From assembly GCA_021404565.1 (NCBI GenBank), contig JAAWWF010000020.1, positions 1 to 64,000 of the forward strand: a DNA stretch of 64,000 nucleotides. The letters run 5' to 3'. Each line of letters opens with the position of its first letter. Position 1 is the first letter of the stretch. Source of the stretch: Roseivirga sp. Lineage in GTDB: Bacteria; Bacteroidota; Bacteroidia; Cytophagales; Cyclobacteriaceae. The notes under the pieces were generated by a model that saw only the letters and a list, made by a program, of their open reading frames with translations, searched no databases and had not been told where the DNA came from. The translations under genes were made by a program, and so were the position numbers. Positions 1 to 9,700 of the stretch are shown here, one piece after another.

Positions 1-92
1 TGAAAAAAAAGGAGGGCTAACAGAGTGAAGTCGTGTGCTCTAGCCTTGTTGAACTTTCTACCAGTAGCGTAGTGGTTTAATGTGTGCGTCCT

Positions 93-322
93 GCGGGCGA
101 GTTATCGGTGATTGGTTGATTAGTTATCAGTGGAGTTGCACTAGGTTTGGTTTGGGCGCTGTAACCATCCATGTTTTATATCCATTTGGGATACATATTT
201 TACAGGCGGGTTATTAGTAATTCGTTAATCAGTTATTGGGTTAGTTGGGAAGGGTAGATTTTGTTTTCCCATCTGTCCTGGAAATGTTGGGGTGCGCAGC
301 TTACAGGCGAGTTATCGGTAAT
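93..322. repeat. Three degenerate copies of an intergenic repeat unit
   Basis: Units at about 93-112, 202-221 and 303-322 share the pattern RCRGGCGRGTTATYRGTRAT and are spaced 109 and 101 bases apart. Each is followed by ATTGGT/AATCAG-type words. Related ATTGGATGATTG words recur in the gaps at 3559-3582 and 5754-5787, so this looks like a dispersed spacer family of the genome. Function unknown. Confidence 0.55.
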
Positions 323-350
323 CAGAAAATCAGGAACTGGCTGATTTATG

Positions 351-390
351 CCACAGAGGCACCCAGAGGACCACAGAGCACCACAAAGGG
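351..390. repeat. CACAGAGGCACC-type low-complexity repeat
   Basis: A 40-base stretch is built from variants of CCACAGAGG/CACC words (CCACAGAGGCACC, then CCAGAGGACCACAGAGCACC). From memory, similar CACAGAG-rich intergenic strings occur in many unrelated bacterial genomes. It is not translated in any convincing frame. Confidence 0.5.
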
Positions 391-495
391 ATGTATACCG
401 AGACCTGCGCCTTGGGTAGCAGAGCGGCACAGCGTAAAGATGAAGAGATGTGTAAAAAATCTCGCCTATTGATAGGCAGAATAATTCGCTTAGTA

Positions 496-1020
496 CTATC
501 GCACAGGCATATCGATCATGAGTATCCGTTCGCTGATGTATTGCTCAATGGTAAAATCTGATAGTTCAAAGCGCAGCTCTTCCGCTTTCTCTAACATGCG
601 ATCTTCAACCGTTTCCGAGTTGGGCATTACTGAATTGTGGGCTTCAATAGTAGCCCTGACGGATCGCTTTGCCGGAATGGTAAGTCTTTGATATCCGGCA
701 GGAAGGTCAGCCGTTCCCTGGGCTAATTTTATACCTACAAACACATTGACCTGCTCGTCAGTCAGTGTGGTGTCTTTGTAATGAATAAGGGTCAACACCC
801 CTTTTACCCTTCCTTCTTCCACATATTTTCTGGCATCAAAAAAGGCAGTCCGCAGGGTATCGCTGTCTCCATTGCCTTTAAATCTAACCCCTACCATATT
901 ATAGTCACTTACGGTCTCGACAGTAACTTCTACAGAGTTGAGTCCTCCCAGGTAAAAATAGATAGCTACGGCTCCGCCCACCATAATGGCAAGCATCGCT
1001 ATAATGGTTTTCTTGTTCAT
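496..1020 (-). CDS. Membrane-anchored GyrI-like (SRPBCC/small-molecule-binding) protein
   Basis: A 174-residue protein with an N-terminal hydrophobic segment (about residues 7-26) followed by a globular domain that resembles the GyrI-like/effector-binding fold. The family binds small ligands, and here the domain probably faces the periplasm. Its ATG overlaps the stop of the upstream ABC exporter by four bases, so the two are translationally coupled and probably functionally linked. No catalytic motif is visible. The GyrI-like assignment rests on overall pattern (the LTLIHYKD and PAGYQRLTIPA regions) and is moderate. Confidence 0.6.
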   Translation of the reverse strand: MNKKTIIAMLAIMVGGAVAIYFYLGGLNSVEVTVETVSDYNMVGVRFKGNGDSDTLRTAFFDARKYVEEGRVKGVLTLIHYKDTTLTDEQVNVFVGIKLAQGTADLPAGYQRLTIPAKRSVRATIEAHNSVMPNSETVEDRMLEKAEELRFELSDFTIEQYISERILMIDMPVR

Positions 1021-2789
1021 GTGTCTATTACTTCTTTGTACTGCATCTGGTATAGTTGGGTATAAAAACCATCCATTTCCAACAATTCCTGATGTGTACC
1101 CATTTCTTTAATTTCACCCTTATCGAGTACGATGATCTTATCGGCTCCTTGTATCGTAGACAGCCTGTGTGCTATCACAATGGCGGTACGACCTTTCATG
1201 AGCACCTCAATAGCATTCTGAATCAGTTCTTCTGTCTCCGAATCTACTGAGGACGTGGCCTCATCCAGCACGATGATCTTCGGGTCATAGACCATGGCCC
1301 TTACAAAGGAGATAAGCTGTCGCTGACCTACAGAAAGGGTGGCTCCCCTCTCCATCACATCATAATCCAGGCCTCCGGGTAATTTCTGTATAAACTTTTT
1401 GGCTCCTACAAGCTCTGCGGCAAAGAGTACATCTTCTTCTGTAATATCAGGGTTACCGAGGGTAATATTTTCGCGAATGGTATCTGAAAACAGGAACACA
1501 TCCTGCAACACCACCCCAATGTTTTGTCGTAATGCGGAGAGATCATATTCTTTCAAGTCTACTCCGTCTACAGAAATATCTCCTTTGTTGATCTCGTAGA
1601 AACGACTCAACAGGTTGATTACGGAAGATTTCCCGGCTCCTGTGGCTCCAACCAGAGCGACTGTCTGCCCTTCTTTTACCTCAAAGCTGATGTCTTTGAG
1701 CACATAGCCTTCATCTTTGTAGGCAAACCATACATTTTTGAACGATACGTCTCCTTTGAATTGCTCAGGGACATATTTCCCTTCATCGGCAATGTGCTCA
1801 TCACTATCCAGCACATCGAAAATCCTGTTGGAGCTCACAATTCCCATTTGCAGTGTATTAAAGCGATCGGCAATCATTCGGATGGGACGGAAGAACATCT
1901 GAATGTACATTATAAAGGCGATGATCATACCCGGCCCTGTACCTGAGCTGATGAGAATACTTCTGGCTCCATACCACACAGCCATACCAATGGCGATGGC
2001 CTGAATTATCTCTGCGACCGGGAAGTAGATGGCATAGTACATCACCGATCTGATGTGTGCTTTTCTGTGCTCCCGATTGATTTCCTTGAACTTCTCGTAT
2101 TCTCTTTTTTCTGCTCCGAAAATCTGGACAATGTTCATTCCTGATACGTGTTCCTGCACAAAGGAATTCAGGTTTGAAACGGCATTTCTCACATCGTTAA
2201 ACGTCACCTTGATTTTCTCTTTGAACACATAGGTGCTGAAAATCAAAAGCGGCAGTGTAGACAAGCTGATCAGCGTGAGTTTCCAATCCATATAGAACAT
2301 TACCCCGATAAGTACTACCAGCTGTAGTAAATCGCCAATCAAGGCAGCCAGACCTTCACTGAACACATTGGAGAGTGTTTCGATGTCTGATACATTTCTG
2401 GTAACCAGCCTGCCAATGGGAGTATTGTCAAAGAATTTGAGCTTGAGTTTGAGCAGGTGCTCATAAAGCTTGATGCGAATATCCTTGATGATTGTCTGCC
2501 CTACCCAGCCTGAAAGGTAGGTATGAGAGTACTGTACCAGGGCGAGTAGAAAAAGGTGCCCCACAAGAAGGCTGATCATAAATACCAACCCCTGATAGTC
2601 ACCCACGGGTACATAGCCATCAATCGCCTTTTGCACAAGCCAGGGTCTTACGGGAGTCAAAACGGCCAGTAGTATAGTAAGAAATACGAGCAGGTAGAAG
2701 CGCTTGATATAGGGCCTGGCAAACTCAAAGAGCCTTTTCAGCACCTTAAAGTCTACTATATTACCAGTCTTTACTTTCTCTTTCTCCAA
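1017..2789 (-). CDS. ABC exporter, fused permease and ATPase (MsbA/multidrug type)
   Basis: A 590-residue half-transporter. The N-terminal half carries about six transmembrane helices (residues 25-320); the C-terminal nucleotide-binding domain has Walker A GATGAGKSS near residue 380, signature LSVGQRQ near 483 and Walker B IIVLDEATSSVD near 503. Such proteins dimerise in the inner membrane to export lipids, drugs or peptides; the substrate cannot be read here. The only plausible start is TTG at 2789, because an in-frame TAG lies four codons upstream and the next Met is deep inside the membrane domain. It lies four bases after truA and overlaps the GyrI-like gene. Confidence 0.93.
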   Translation of the reverse strand: MEKEKVKTGNIVDFKVLKRLFEFARPYIKRFYLLVFLTILLAVLTPVRPWLVQKAIDGYVPVGDYQGLVFMISLLVGHLFLLALVQYSHTYLSGWVGQTIIKDIRIKLYEHLLKLKLKFFDNTPIGRLVTRNVSDIETLSNVFSEGLAALIGDLLQLVVLIGVMFYMDWKLTLISLSTLPLLIFSTYVFKEKIKVTFNDVRNAVSNLNSFVQEHVSGMNIVQIFGAEKREYEKFKEINREHRKAHIRSVMYYAIYFPVAEIIQAIAIGMAVWYGARSILISSGTGPGMIIAFIMYIQMFFRPIRMIADRFNTLQMGIVSSNRIFDVLDSDEHIADEGKYVPEQFKGDVSFKNVWFAYKDEGYVLKDISFEVKEGQTVALVGATGAGKSSVINLLSRFYEINKGDISVDGVDLKEYDLSALRQNIGVVLQDVFLFSDTIRENITLGNPDITEEDVLFAAELVGAKKFIQKLPGGLDYDVMERGATLSVGQRQLISFVRAMVYDPKIIVLDEATSSVDSETEELIQNAIEVLMKGRTAIVIAHRLSTIQGADKIIVLDKGEIKEMGTHQELLEMDGFYTQLYQMQYKEVIDT

Positions 2790-2793
2790 AGGA

Positions 2794-3543
2794 TCAATCT
2801 ATATATACTGAATCAGGATAGACAACCCGGGTAAGGTAAAGGCCATGAGCCGGTACTGCCCTGCCCGCCCTCTTACGGTCTTGTGATTCAATGATGCTAA
2901 CAAAATCAGTTACAGTAAGTTTTCCCAGCCCCACATCGAGTAGTGTACCTACCAGTGCCCGGACCATACCGCGGAGAAACCTGTTTGCTGTAACGTGGAA
3001 GACAATGGAATCGTTTTGCTTTTCCCATCGTGCTTCTTTGATGGTACAAATAAATGTATTTACCTCCGTTTTCACCTTACTAAAGCTCTCAAAGTTCTGT
3101 TCACCCAGAAGCTTTTCGGTAGCTTTATTCATCAGTGCGAGATCAACGGCCTTTGGATAGTAATAGCTGAGGTTTTCCAAAAAGGGAGACTTGGCCGGGT
3201 GGATAAAATACTGATAGCTTCTTTGAGTAGCGTCAAAACGGGTGTGGGCTTCTTCATTTACCTCTCTTACACTCTGAATACTGATATCTTTTGGCAGAAA
3301 GCTGTTTAACTTATAGACCAGTTGTTCGTCATTAAGTGCCTCTGTCAGATCAAAATGAGCAATCTGATGAGTCGCATGTACCCCCGTATCTGTACGACCG
3401 CTGCCCATAATCTCAATCTCTGTACGCAGCACCGTACTCAGACACTTCTGTAGCTCTGCCTGAACAGTATGAGCATTCTCCTGAATTTGCCAACCATGGT
3501 AGGCCGTGCCGTTATAAGCGATATCAAGGAAGTAGCGATGCAA
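2794..3543 (-). CDS. truA: tRNA pseudouridine synthase A
   Basis: A 249-residue TruA, which isomerises uridines 38-40 in the anticodon arm of many tRNAs. The catalytic aspartate is D52 in GSGRTDTGVHA, matching the family motif, and the N-terminal RYFLDIAYNGTAYHGWQ is typical. Length is normal for the family. The start codon is TTG at 3543: an in-frame stop lies a few codons upstream and the family consensus begins exactly here. First gene of an apparent truA-ABC exporter-GyrI-like operon. Confidence 0.96.
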   Translation of the reverse strand: MHRYFLDIAYNGTAYHGWQIQENAHTVQAELQKCLSTVLRTEIEIMGSGRTDTGVHATHQIAHFDLTEALNDEQLVYKLNSFLPKDISIQSVREVNEEAHTRFDATQRSYQYFIHPAKSPFLENLSYYYPKAVDLALMNKATEKLLGEQNFESFSKVKTEVNTFICTIKEARWEKQNDSIVFHVTANRFLRGMVRALVGTLLDVGLGKLTVTDFVSIIESQDRKRAGRAVPAHGLYLTRVVYPDSVYID

Positions 3544-3626
3544 GATTCGTTGACTGGTTTATTAGTGAATTGGATGATTGGGCCTTGTAAGAATGGTTAA
3601 TGTTGGATGTTGAACTATGGATGTAC
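3544..3626. repeat. Short ATTGGATGATTG-type spacer repeat
   Basis: The 83-base gap between the thiolase and truA is made of words such as TTATTAGTGAATTGGATGAT and GGTTAATGTTGGATG. These resemble the words at 93-330 and 5754-5787. No terminator or gene is evident. Confidence 0.45.
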
Positions 3627-4826
3627 TTATAGTTTTTCGTAGATGATAGCCGCTCCCTGCCCTACACCAACGCACATGGTAGCCAGGCCGTATTTAGCTC
3701 CTGCCCTTTTCTGCATTTCGTGAAGTAAGGTGGTAGAGATGCGTGTACCACTGCCTCCCAGGGGATGGCCTATCGCGATAGATCCTCCATTGACATTTAC
3801 CTTCTCAGGATCAAGTCCCAGCTCTTGCATACAGGGGATGGCCTGTGCAGCGAAAGCTTCATTCAGCTCTATCAGATCGAGATCGTTTACCGTCAGACCC
3901 GCTCGTTTCAATGCCTTTTGTGTGGCAGGAATTGGTCCCACCCCCATAATGTCGGGAAATACTCCGGCTACTGCCATAGACACCACCCTGGCCATAGGTT
4001 TCAGATCAAGGTTTTTCAGGGTTGCTTCGTTTACCATCAGTGCGGCTGCCGAGCCATCATTGATTCCTGATGAGTTACCGGCCGTTACGGTGCCATCTTT
4101 TCTGAAAGCAGGCTTCAGTGAACCCAATTTTTCTACTGAAGAAAGTCTGGGATGCTCGTCCTTAGCAAACATAATCGGATCGGCTTTACGTTGTGGTACT
4201 TCCACCGTGATCAGCTCATCAGCAAATCTACCTGCTTCATGGGCTGCTTTATATTTCAGTTGTGTATTATGAGCAAACTGGTCCTGGGCCTCACGGCTTA
4301 CCTTCCATCGATCCGCTACGTTTTCGGCTGTCTCTCCCATACCATAAGGATGGTGTAAATTTGCCAGCCTGGGGTTGACAAAACGCCAGCCAATGGTGGT
4401 ATCGAACATATTAACGGCTCTTCCAAAGGCACCTTCTGATTTGCCCTGAACGAAAGGAGCTCGTGTCATGCTTTCCACCCCTCCGGCTATATAGGCTTGC
4501 CCCTCTCCCAGCATCAGTCCACGTGCCGCATCCATGATGGACTGCAAACCTGAGGCACAGAGTCTGTTGACTGTGACACCAGCCGTCTCTATCGGGATGC
4601 CCGCCAGAAGCAAAGCCATTCGGGCTACATTCCGGTTGTCTTCACCGGCCTGGTTGGCAGCCCCGAAGATTACGTCTTCCAGTAGCTCAGGAGCAAAAGC
4701 GGGGTTTCTTTCCATAAGGCCTTTGATGGCCATGGCTGCCAGGTCATCGGGTCGTATGGTTGCCAGAGTACCACCGAATTTCCCAACCGGTGTACGGGCT
4801 ATATCTACTATGTATGCTGATTCCAT
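3627..4826 (-). CDS. Acetyl-CoA C-acyltransferase (thiolase II family)
   Basis: A 399-residue thiolase that either cleaves 3-ketoacyl-CoA (beta-oxidation) or condenses acetyl-CoA. Visible motifs: nucleophilic Cys90 in NRLCASGLQS, NEAFAAQ, GHPLGGSGTR carrying the catalytic His, and the C-terminal CVGVGQGAA with the second Cys. The open frame extends to 4916, but ATG at 4826 (MESAYIVDIARTPVGKFGG) fits the family start and is preceded by AGAGG. No fadB-like partner is nearby, so degradative versus biosynthetic use cannot be decided. Confidence 0.93.
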   Translation of the reverse strand: MESAYIVDIARTPVGKFGGTLATIRPDDLAAMAIKGLMERNPAFAPELLEDVIFGAANQAGEDNRNVARMALLLAGIPIETAGVTVNRLCASGLQSIMDAARGLMLGEGQAYIAGGVESMTRAPFVQGKSEGAFGRAVNMFDTTIGWRFVNPRLANLHHPYGMGETAENVADRWKVSREAQDQFAHNTQLKYKAAHEAGRFADELITVEVPQRKADPIMFAKDEHPRLSSVEKLGSLKPAFRKDGTVTAGNSSGINDGSAAALMVNEATLKNLDLKPMARVVSMAVAGVFPDIMGVGPIPATQKALKRAGLTVNDLDLIELNEAFAAQAIPCMQELGLDPEKVNVNGGSIAIGHPLGGSGTRISTTLLHEMQKRAGAKYGLATMCVGVGQGAAIIYEKL

Positions 4827-5220
4827 TTCCTCTATTCGTTTACCGTGTGCGAAATAACTGATTTTTGACGAGTATTTTGATATGAACGCTACTCTTAAAG
4901 GATTCTTAGATAACAATCACGGGCAAAAGAGGGTTCCTGATTTTGTGGTCACAAACACCACTCAGTCCTGCTTTAGATGCTTCATACTTCAGCAAAGGAA
5001 AGGAGGACTCCAATTCCAATTAGTCAACTCTTTGTGCCTTTCCTCTAACCTTCAGAAACCTTACCTCCAATACAAGTCTCCCGGTCTTAGGAGATTATCG
5101 TTCAATCGTACCTCCTGCCTCTTAACTCTTCTTACGTTATCCACCATTATCAACAACCAAGACAGCTTCCAGCTAACGCAAAACTCCCCCGCAAAACCTC
5201 TCAGAATAAATCCAATTAGC

Positions 5221-5228
5221 TATATTTG
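5221..5228 (+). promoter_or_regulatory. TAnnTTTG -7 element
   Basis: TATATTTG matches the Bacteroidota housekeeping -7 consensus TAnnTTTG exactly and lies 22 bases before the ATG at 5251. No clear -33 TTG was found at the expected distance. Confidence 0.5.
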
Positions 5229-5250
5229 CGCTCGCAAAACAGCGTCTATC

Positions 5251-5748
5251 ATGATTCAAAGGGTACAGACTATCTTTCTACTCGCCATTTCAGTATGTAT
5301 GGGAATGGTACTGGCTTACTATATCTGGGGAGAATTAATTCCGGACGAGAACAGGGTTATCTCCTTTTCTGCTTTCTCTATGGAAGTAATAGATACCAAC
5401 GGTACATTGGATGACGTGTCAGATGATACTGTGGTAGACAGTAAAAGCACCTGGTACATTGGTGTTCTTGCCATTCTCTCGGCTTTAACTGCCATCTTTT
5501 CTGTATTTCAGTTCAAAAACAGGCTGACCCAAATGAAGCTCGGAGCGCTCAATTCGCTATTTATGGTGGCGGTACTGGCTACTAGTTATATCCACATTAA
5601 CCAGTTTGAAAAACTATTCCCCGCCACTGTAGGGCAAACCCAGCTTGGCTTTTTTTTACCGGTAGCCGCTATGTTGCTAAACATGATTGCCAACCGTTTT
5701 ATCCGTAAGGATGAAAAGCTGGTAAAATCGGTTGACCGCATCCGATAG
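5251..5748 (+). CDS. DUF4293-type integral membrane protein
   Basis: A 165-residue protein with four predicted membrane segments (about residues 5-25, 68-88, 97-113 and 128-145), matching the Bacteroidota DUF4293 layout. Function of the family is unknown. The frame is open from 4882, but the upstream part is antisense to the thiolase start and then low in coding character; ATG at 5251 (MIQRVQTIFLLAIS) is the family start and sits just after a TAnnTTTG element. It stands alone between divergent and convergent neighbours. Confidence 0.8.
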   Translation: MIQRVQTIFLLAISVCMGMVLAYYIWGELIPDENRVISFSAFSMEVIDTNGTLDDVSDDTVVDSKSTWYIGVLAILSALTAIFSVFQFKNRLTQMKLGALNSLFMVAVLATSYIHINQFEKLFPATVGQTQLGFFLPVAAMLLNMIANRFIRKDEKLVKSVDRIR

Positions 5749-5762
5749 TTTCGTTATTGGAT

Positions 5763-5806
5763 GATTGATTAATGGTAATTGGTTATTCAAAAACCATTAA
5801 GCAATC
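5763..5806. terminator. Long imperfect hairpin between convergent genes
   Basis: GATTGATTAATGGT (5763-5776) pairs with ACCATTAAGCAATC (5793-5806): 14 positions with one mismatch and a 16-base loop. It sits between the 3' ends of the DUF4293 gene and the beta-barrel gene, so it may end transcription from both sides, though no U-tract follows. Built from the ATTGGATGATTG-type words seen in other gaps. Confidence 0.45.
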
Positions 5807-5818
5807 ACCGGCCACTTC

Positions 5819-6472
5819 TTATTTCTTCTTGCGAAAGGGAATGGTATAGCCGAATCCCAGCTTAAAATCGAAGTTGCTGCCATTGTAACTTTGAACACCG
5901 GATGATTGACGCCTAGGTACATAACCAATTCTACCATCAATAAACCACCCACTTTCAAACTGCTTTCTGTAGCCATAGTAAATACCAATGCGGGGTAGTG
6001 ATTCTATATTCTTGCCATGGGATGCGGTATTAAATACATCAATAAAGGGATTGGAAGAATTTCGCGTATAGGCTACAACATCTTTAGCCACCAGGCTGAG
6101 ATAGTGCCCCGAAAATTTATCCTTGCTGAGATAATACTTAATGTCGAGATCCAGGCCCAGAAGTACATCATGATAGGTAAATGAATTGCGCGACCCTCTG
6201 ATCACATCGGGAGTGAAGCTGAGGCCAAAGTTAAGGCCGGAAGTAAGGGTAGCGGAAGCAGTTAACCTGGAGCTGAGTCGCCTTTCATAGGAGAGATCAA
6301 GTTTATAAAACCGACCATTTTGCTGACGAGTGGTAGGAAGCTGCACGCCTACTCTCAAAAAGGCATTGGGTGTTTTCAATTCTGGCTCGGTTTGGGTGTC
6401 AGCCTGGGCTAAAACAGGAACGGATAAGCAAAGACATGCCAACATTGCGATAGATTGTATTAGAGTTTTCAT
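5819..6472 (-). CDS. Secreted outer-membrane beta-barrel-like protein
   Basis: A 217-residue protein counted from ATG 6472 (MKTLIQSIAMLACLCLSVPVLAQ), which gives a good signal peptide; the frame reaches 6496 only through a TTG. The mature part alternates polar and hydrophobic residues in strands and ends in FGYTIPFRKKK, as small 8- to 10-strand barrels do. No specific family recognised. It is divergent from the macroglobulin-like gene across a 261-base gap, so shared control is possible. Confidence 0.65.
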   Translation of the reverse strand: MKTLIQSIAMLACLCLSVPVLAQADTQTEPELKTPNAFLRVGVQLPTTRQQNGRFYKLDLSYERRLSSRLTASATLTSGLNFGLSFTPDVIRGSRNSFTYHDVLLGLDLDIKYYLSKDKFSGHYLSLVAKDVVAYTRNSSNPFIDVFNTASHGKNIESLPRIGIYYGYRKQFESGWFIDGRIGYVPRRQSSGVQSYNGSNFDFKLGFGYTIPFRKKK

Positions 6473-6680
6473 ACTTGTTGTTTTCTCTAAAGACAATTAA
6501 ATGCACTATTCGGCTGGAAGGTATTTGTTAAAAAAGGTTAGAGAGAAGGTTAAGAGATGTTAATAACGAAGTTGGCTATTTATTGGCAAAGGCAGAAGGC
6601 TTCGAATGTTTAAAACAACTGTGGTACAGACAGTCCCTTATTCTTTCAAAAAAGTGCCTAAAAACAACAGAAAACGGCTT

Positions 6681-6705
6681 TTAACACTACGGGTAGTGGT
6701 GTTAA
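6681..6705 (+). promoter_or_regulatory. Inverted repeat in the leader of the macroglobulin-like gene
   Basis: TTAACACTAC (6681-6690), loop GGGTA, GTGGTGTTAA (6696-6705). Nine of ten positions pair perfectly and one is G-U as RNA. It ends 28 bases before the ATG at 6734. Could be an operator or a leader hairpin. Confidence 0.45.
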
Positions 6706-6733
6706 GAATTGTTAACCAAACAAATACAGCCGA

Positions 6734-9700
6734 ATGAGAATATATGTTTTATGGTTTCTGCTTTGCCTTAGCTACCTCCCTCTCCGGGGACAGCAAAACC
6801 TACAGTTTTCAGCACAAAGCGGCTATTCACTGGTGTACAAGCTAAGTCTTGAGGAAGCCAAAAGCATAGCACATTCAGGCACCGCATCACTTAGTCAATT
6901 CAACCTGTTCAATCGTACCCCCTACGATACAATTCTTAACAACGAAGCCGGGCAACACGCCAGGCAAAATGGCTTTTACCTGCTTGTCAAACCCGTAAAG
7001 CAAAAGCTGGACGCATCCTTACAGCTGGTGCAAAATCTCGAGATCAAAAAAATACCAGATCGCAAACATCTTAGGTTTATCATTCTCGAAGATGGCGTAC
7101 GAGAAGTACGGCCAACCGAGGTAAGCATAGACGGCCGAACGATTGACTATGACGAGGCCATAAAGGCCTACAGAACCAAACCACGAAGAGGAGGCAGCAC
7201 TATAGAGGTAAGGCACAAAGGTGAGGAAGCCATCTTTCCCGTTTTCAAAAATTATAATCCACTTTTCTATCGCTTCGGAAACAAGATACTCCATTCCTCT
7301 CCTGTTAAGCTCATTTATAAACCAGGGCGCGATATCTATCAGAGTATCGCTTATGGTGACCCCACAGGCATAGTACGCAAGGCAGGAAGCTTGCTCTTCA
7401 GAGACTTACGCTATGCAAACGCTTATGGCTATTTACTATTGAATAAGCCTAAGTACAACCGGGGCGATACACTTCGCTATAAACTTAAGCTGGCTAAGCA
7501 AGATGGCAGACCTTATAACAGAAAGGTAACCATGAGCATTGGTGGGTATAACGGTAATAAATTTACACGGGAAGTCAGGCTGAAAAAAGGACAAACTGCC
7601 GGAGAAATTGTGCTCCACGACAGCTTGAACCTAAAACTTGATGGTTACCAGCGACTTGCTGTCATGCGGCATGCCGATCAGCTTATCTCCACTTACTTTG
7701 ACTTTGAAGATTACTCTTTGAAAAGCGAAGCCTACGAGCTAACCCTCGGTAAGGAGCAGCACGGTTTAGCGGATGGAAACGTCATCACCTTAAGCGGGAA
7801 GGATGAAAATGACAACCAACTCAAAAACAGTCGCTATGAGCTGGAGGTAAAAGTGGCTTCCGTTGACAAAAACAGTGTGGTCGGGTCCCTGTACATCCCT
7901 CATGTACTTTTTAAGAAACAGGGACGACTTGAGCCAGATAAAGAGACAGAGATTGTATTAGCAGATTCTCTCTTTCCCAAGGCAAACATGAGATACGAAG
8001 TCACAGTGGCCTTTATCAATGCAGCCAACGACCGGATAGAACAGTCCAAAACTGCTTCATACCGTTATGACCGACCTGAAATAAGCCTGAACATAGAACA
8101 GGACTCGGTGGTTTTCAGCTTTCCGGATAATTATGAAGGAAACCGGCAACTAAGCATAAAGGGCCAGTCTTCTTTTGGAGAGGTTAAGGTGAATAATGAG
8201 GCCACTTCAAGCTTAAAAGCGAAACTAAACCCTTCTTTCTTCTACTACAGAGTATTCGGTGCTGATAGTACGCTGCTCAAATCTTTCGATATGCGTACAA
8301 TTGACAATGGAATCAGTCATCGGCACAAACGCACATCCGATAGCCTCAAAATCAGTATCAGCAACGATCATAGCTTGCCCATGTGGTACACCCTGTATCG
8401 TGAAAAACGAAAGATCAGGGAGGGTTACACCGAATCTCCACTGAACATTGAACTCAGGGCCAAAAACAAAGAGAGCTACCTGATGTCTTATCGCTATTTA
8501 TGGGCTGGCAATATCAGCAATCGCAGCTTTGAGATGGACCTGTATGACCGCGCACTGAATATAGAGGTAGATCAGCAAAGCCTGGTGATTCCGGGAATTA
8601 AAGACTCCTTACGCATACGCGTAACCGATTATAAGGGAAGGCCTGTTTCCAGGGTGGATGTAGCATCAGTGGGTATTACCGGTAAGTTCAAGGAAGACAA
8701 CATTCCGAATATTCCTTACTTTGGTTTGTCGGGCCAGCTTCGCACAGACAACAGAAATTTCGATAAGCCCTATCGAAATAGCAGAAAAGCCTCCCTGAAT
8801 TACAGTCGCTGGAAGAAACCCTTCCGACTCGATACCGTCATGTATTATCTGCTAACCCGTCCCAAAGGGTTAGAGGTAATGTATCTGGACACAGAAGATG
8901 GACAAACCCAGTTTGCTGTTCTGTCCATAGACAAAGGCTCTGTTCGTGGTATTTCTTATATAAAGCTGGATGATGATTTAGTATACACCTATCTGAACAA
9001 TCAGAGCGAACCTTTTTCCTTTAAGGCGTCTGAAGGTTTTCATAGAATAGAAATCAGAACTTATTCTGAGCTAATACAGGTAGACTCTGTTTATTTTGAG
9101 AAAGGGGAAAAGACAGTCATCAGCATCGCTGATGACTTTACGAATCAACAGGTTTCACGAATAGACAGTATTCAAAACCTAAGATGGCCCTTGAGCGGAG
9201 CCGAGAAAAATCTACTGGCAAAGCATACACTTTCTGTTCAACTTCCGGAAGCGCAGGCCTTCTCGGTAATTCAAAACGGAAGGCAGCATGACTTCATTCC
9301 TCGTTATCTCAGGAACGGAAGACTGGGACCTTTCATGCATGATTCCCTGGCTGTAATCACTAAAGACAAAGTCTACAAGCTACTATTTGAACCGGGCTAT
9401 GTGTATGAGTTTACTCCAGACGAGGTTTTTAAGAAAAACAGCTCAGGCCAGAGGTTCTCCTTTGGCTGGATTGACCCCACCAGACTCTTTGATTTTTTAC
9501 CCTCAGAAACCGTTCTTGATAGCCGGCATATTGAGGACGAAAGGAGACTAACACCGCGCCCACAGCTGGAGCTAAGTAACCTTAGACTCTCAGAAAACCG
9601 AGGCGTCATGAGTATCAATCCTTTCATGGAAAAGCAGCGTTATTTAACCCATGCTTATGTGGTTTCAGACAGCACTCGCTCGTTTGCCCTGGAACTGGGT

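Larger units (their letters stand above)
1..495. other. Gene-free region with degenerate repeats
   Basis: No convincing gene is visible in these 495 bases; the 75- and 65-codon open frames here cross repetitive sequence and resemble no protein family I know. The region holds three degenerate copies of a GCGAGTTATCGGTRAT-like unit near 93, 202 and 303, runs of short ATTGGTTGATTAG-type words, and a CACAGAG-rich stretch at 351-390. It lies downstream of the minus-strand operon that ends at 496. Confidence 0.7.

Noticed and set aside
245-472. A 75-codon plus-strand frame, and the antisense 65-codon frame at 233-430
   Set aside because: Both run across degenerate repeats and the CACAGAG string, have no family-like pattern and no promoter or start signal.
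4882-5250. N-terminal extension of the DUF4293 gene
   Set aside because: The extra 123 codons overlap the thiolase 5' end on the other strand and resemble nothing; the membrane-protein family begins at the ATG at 5251.
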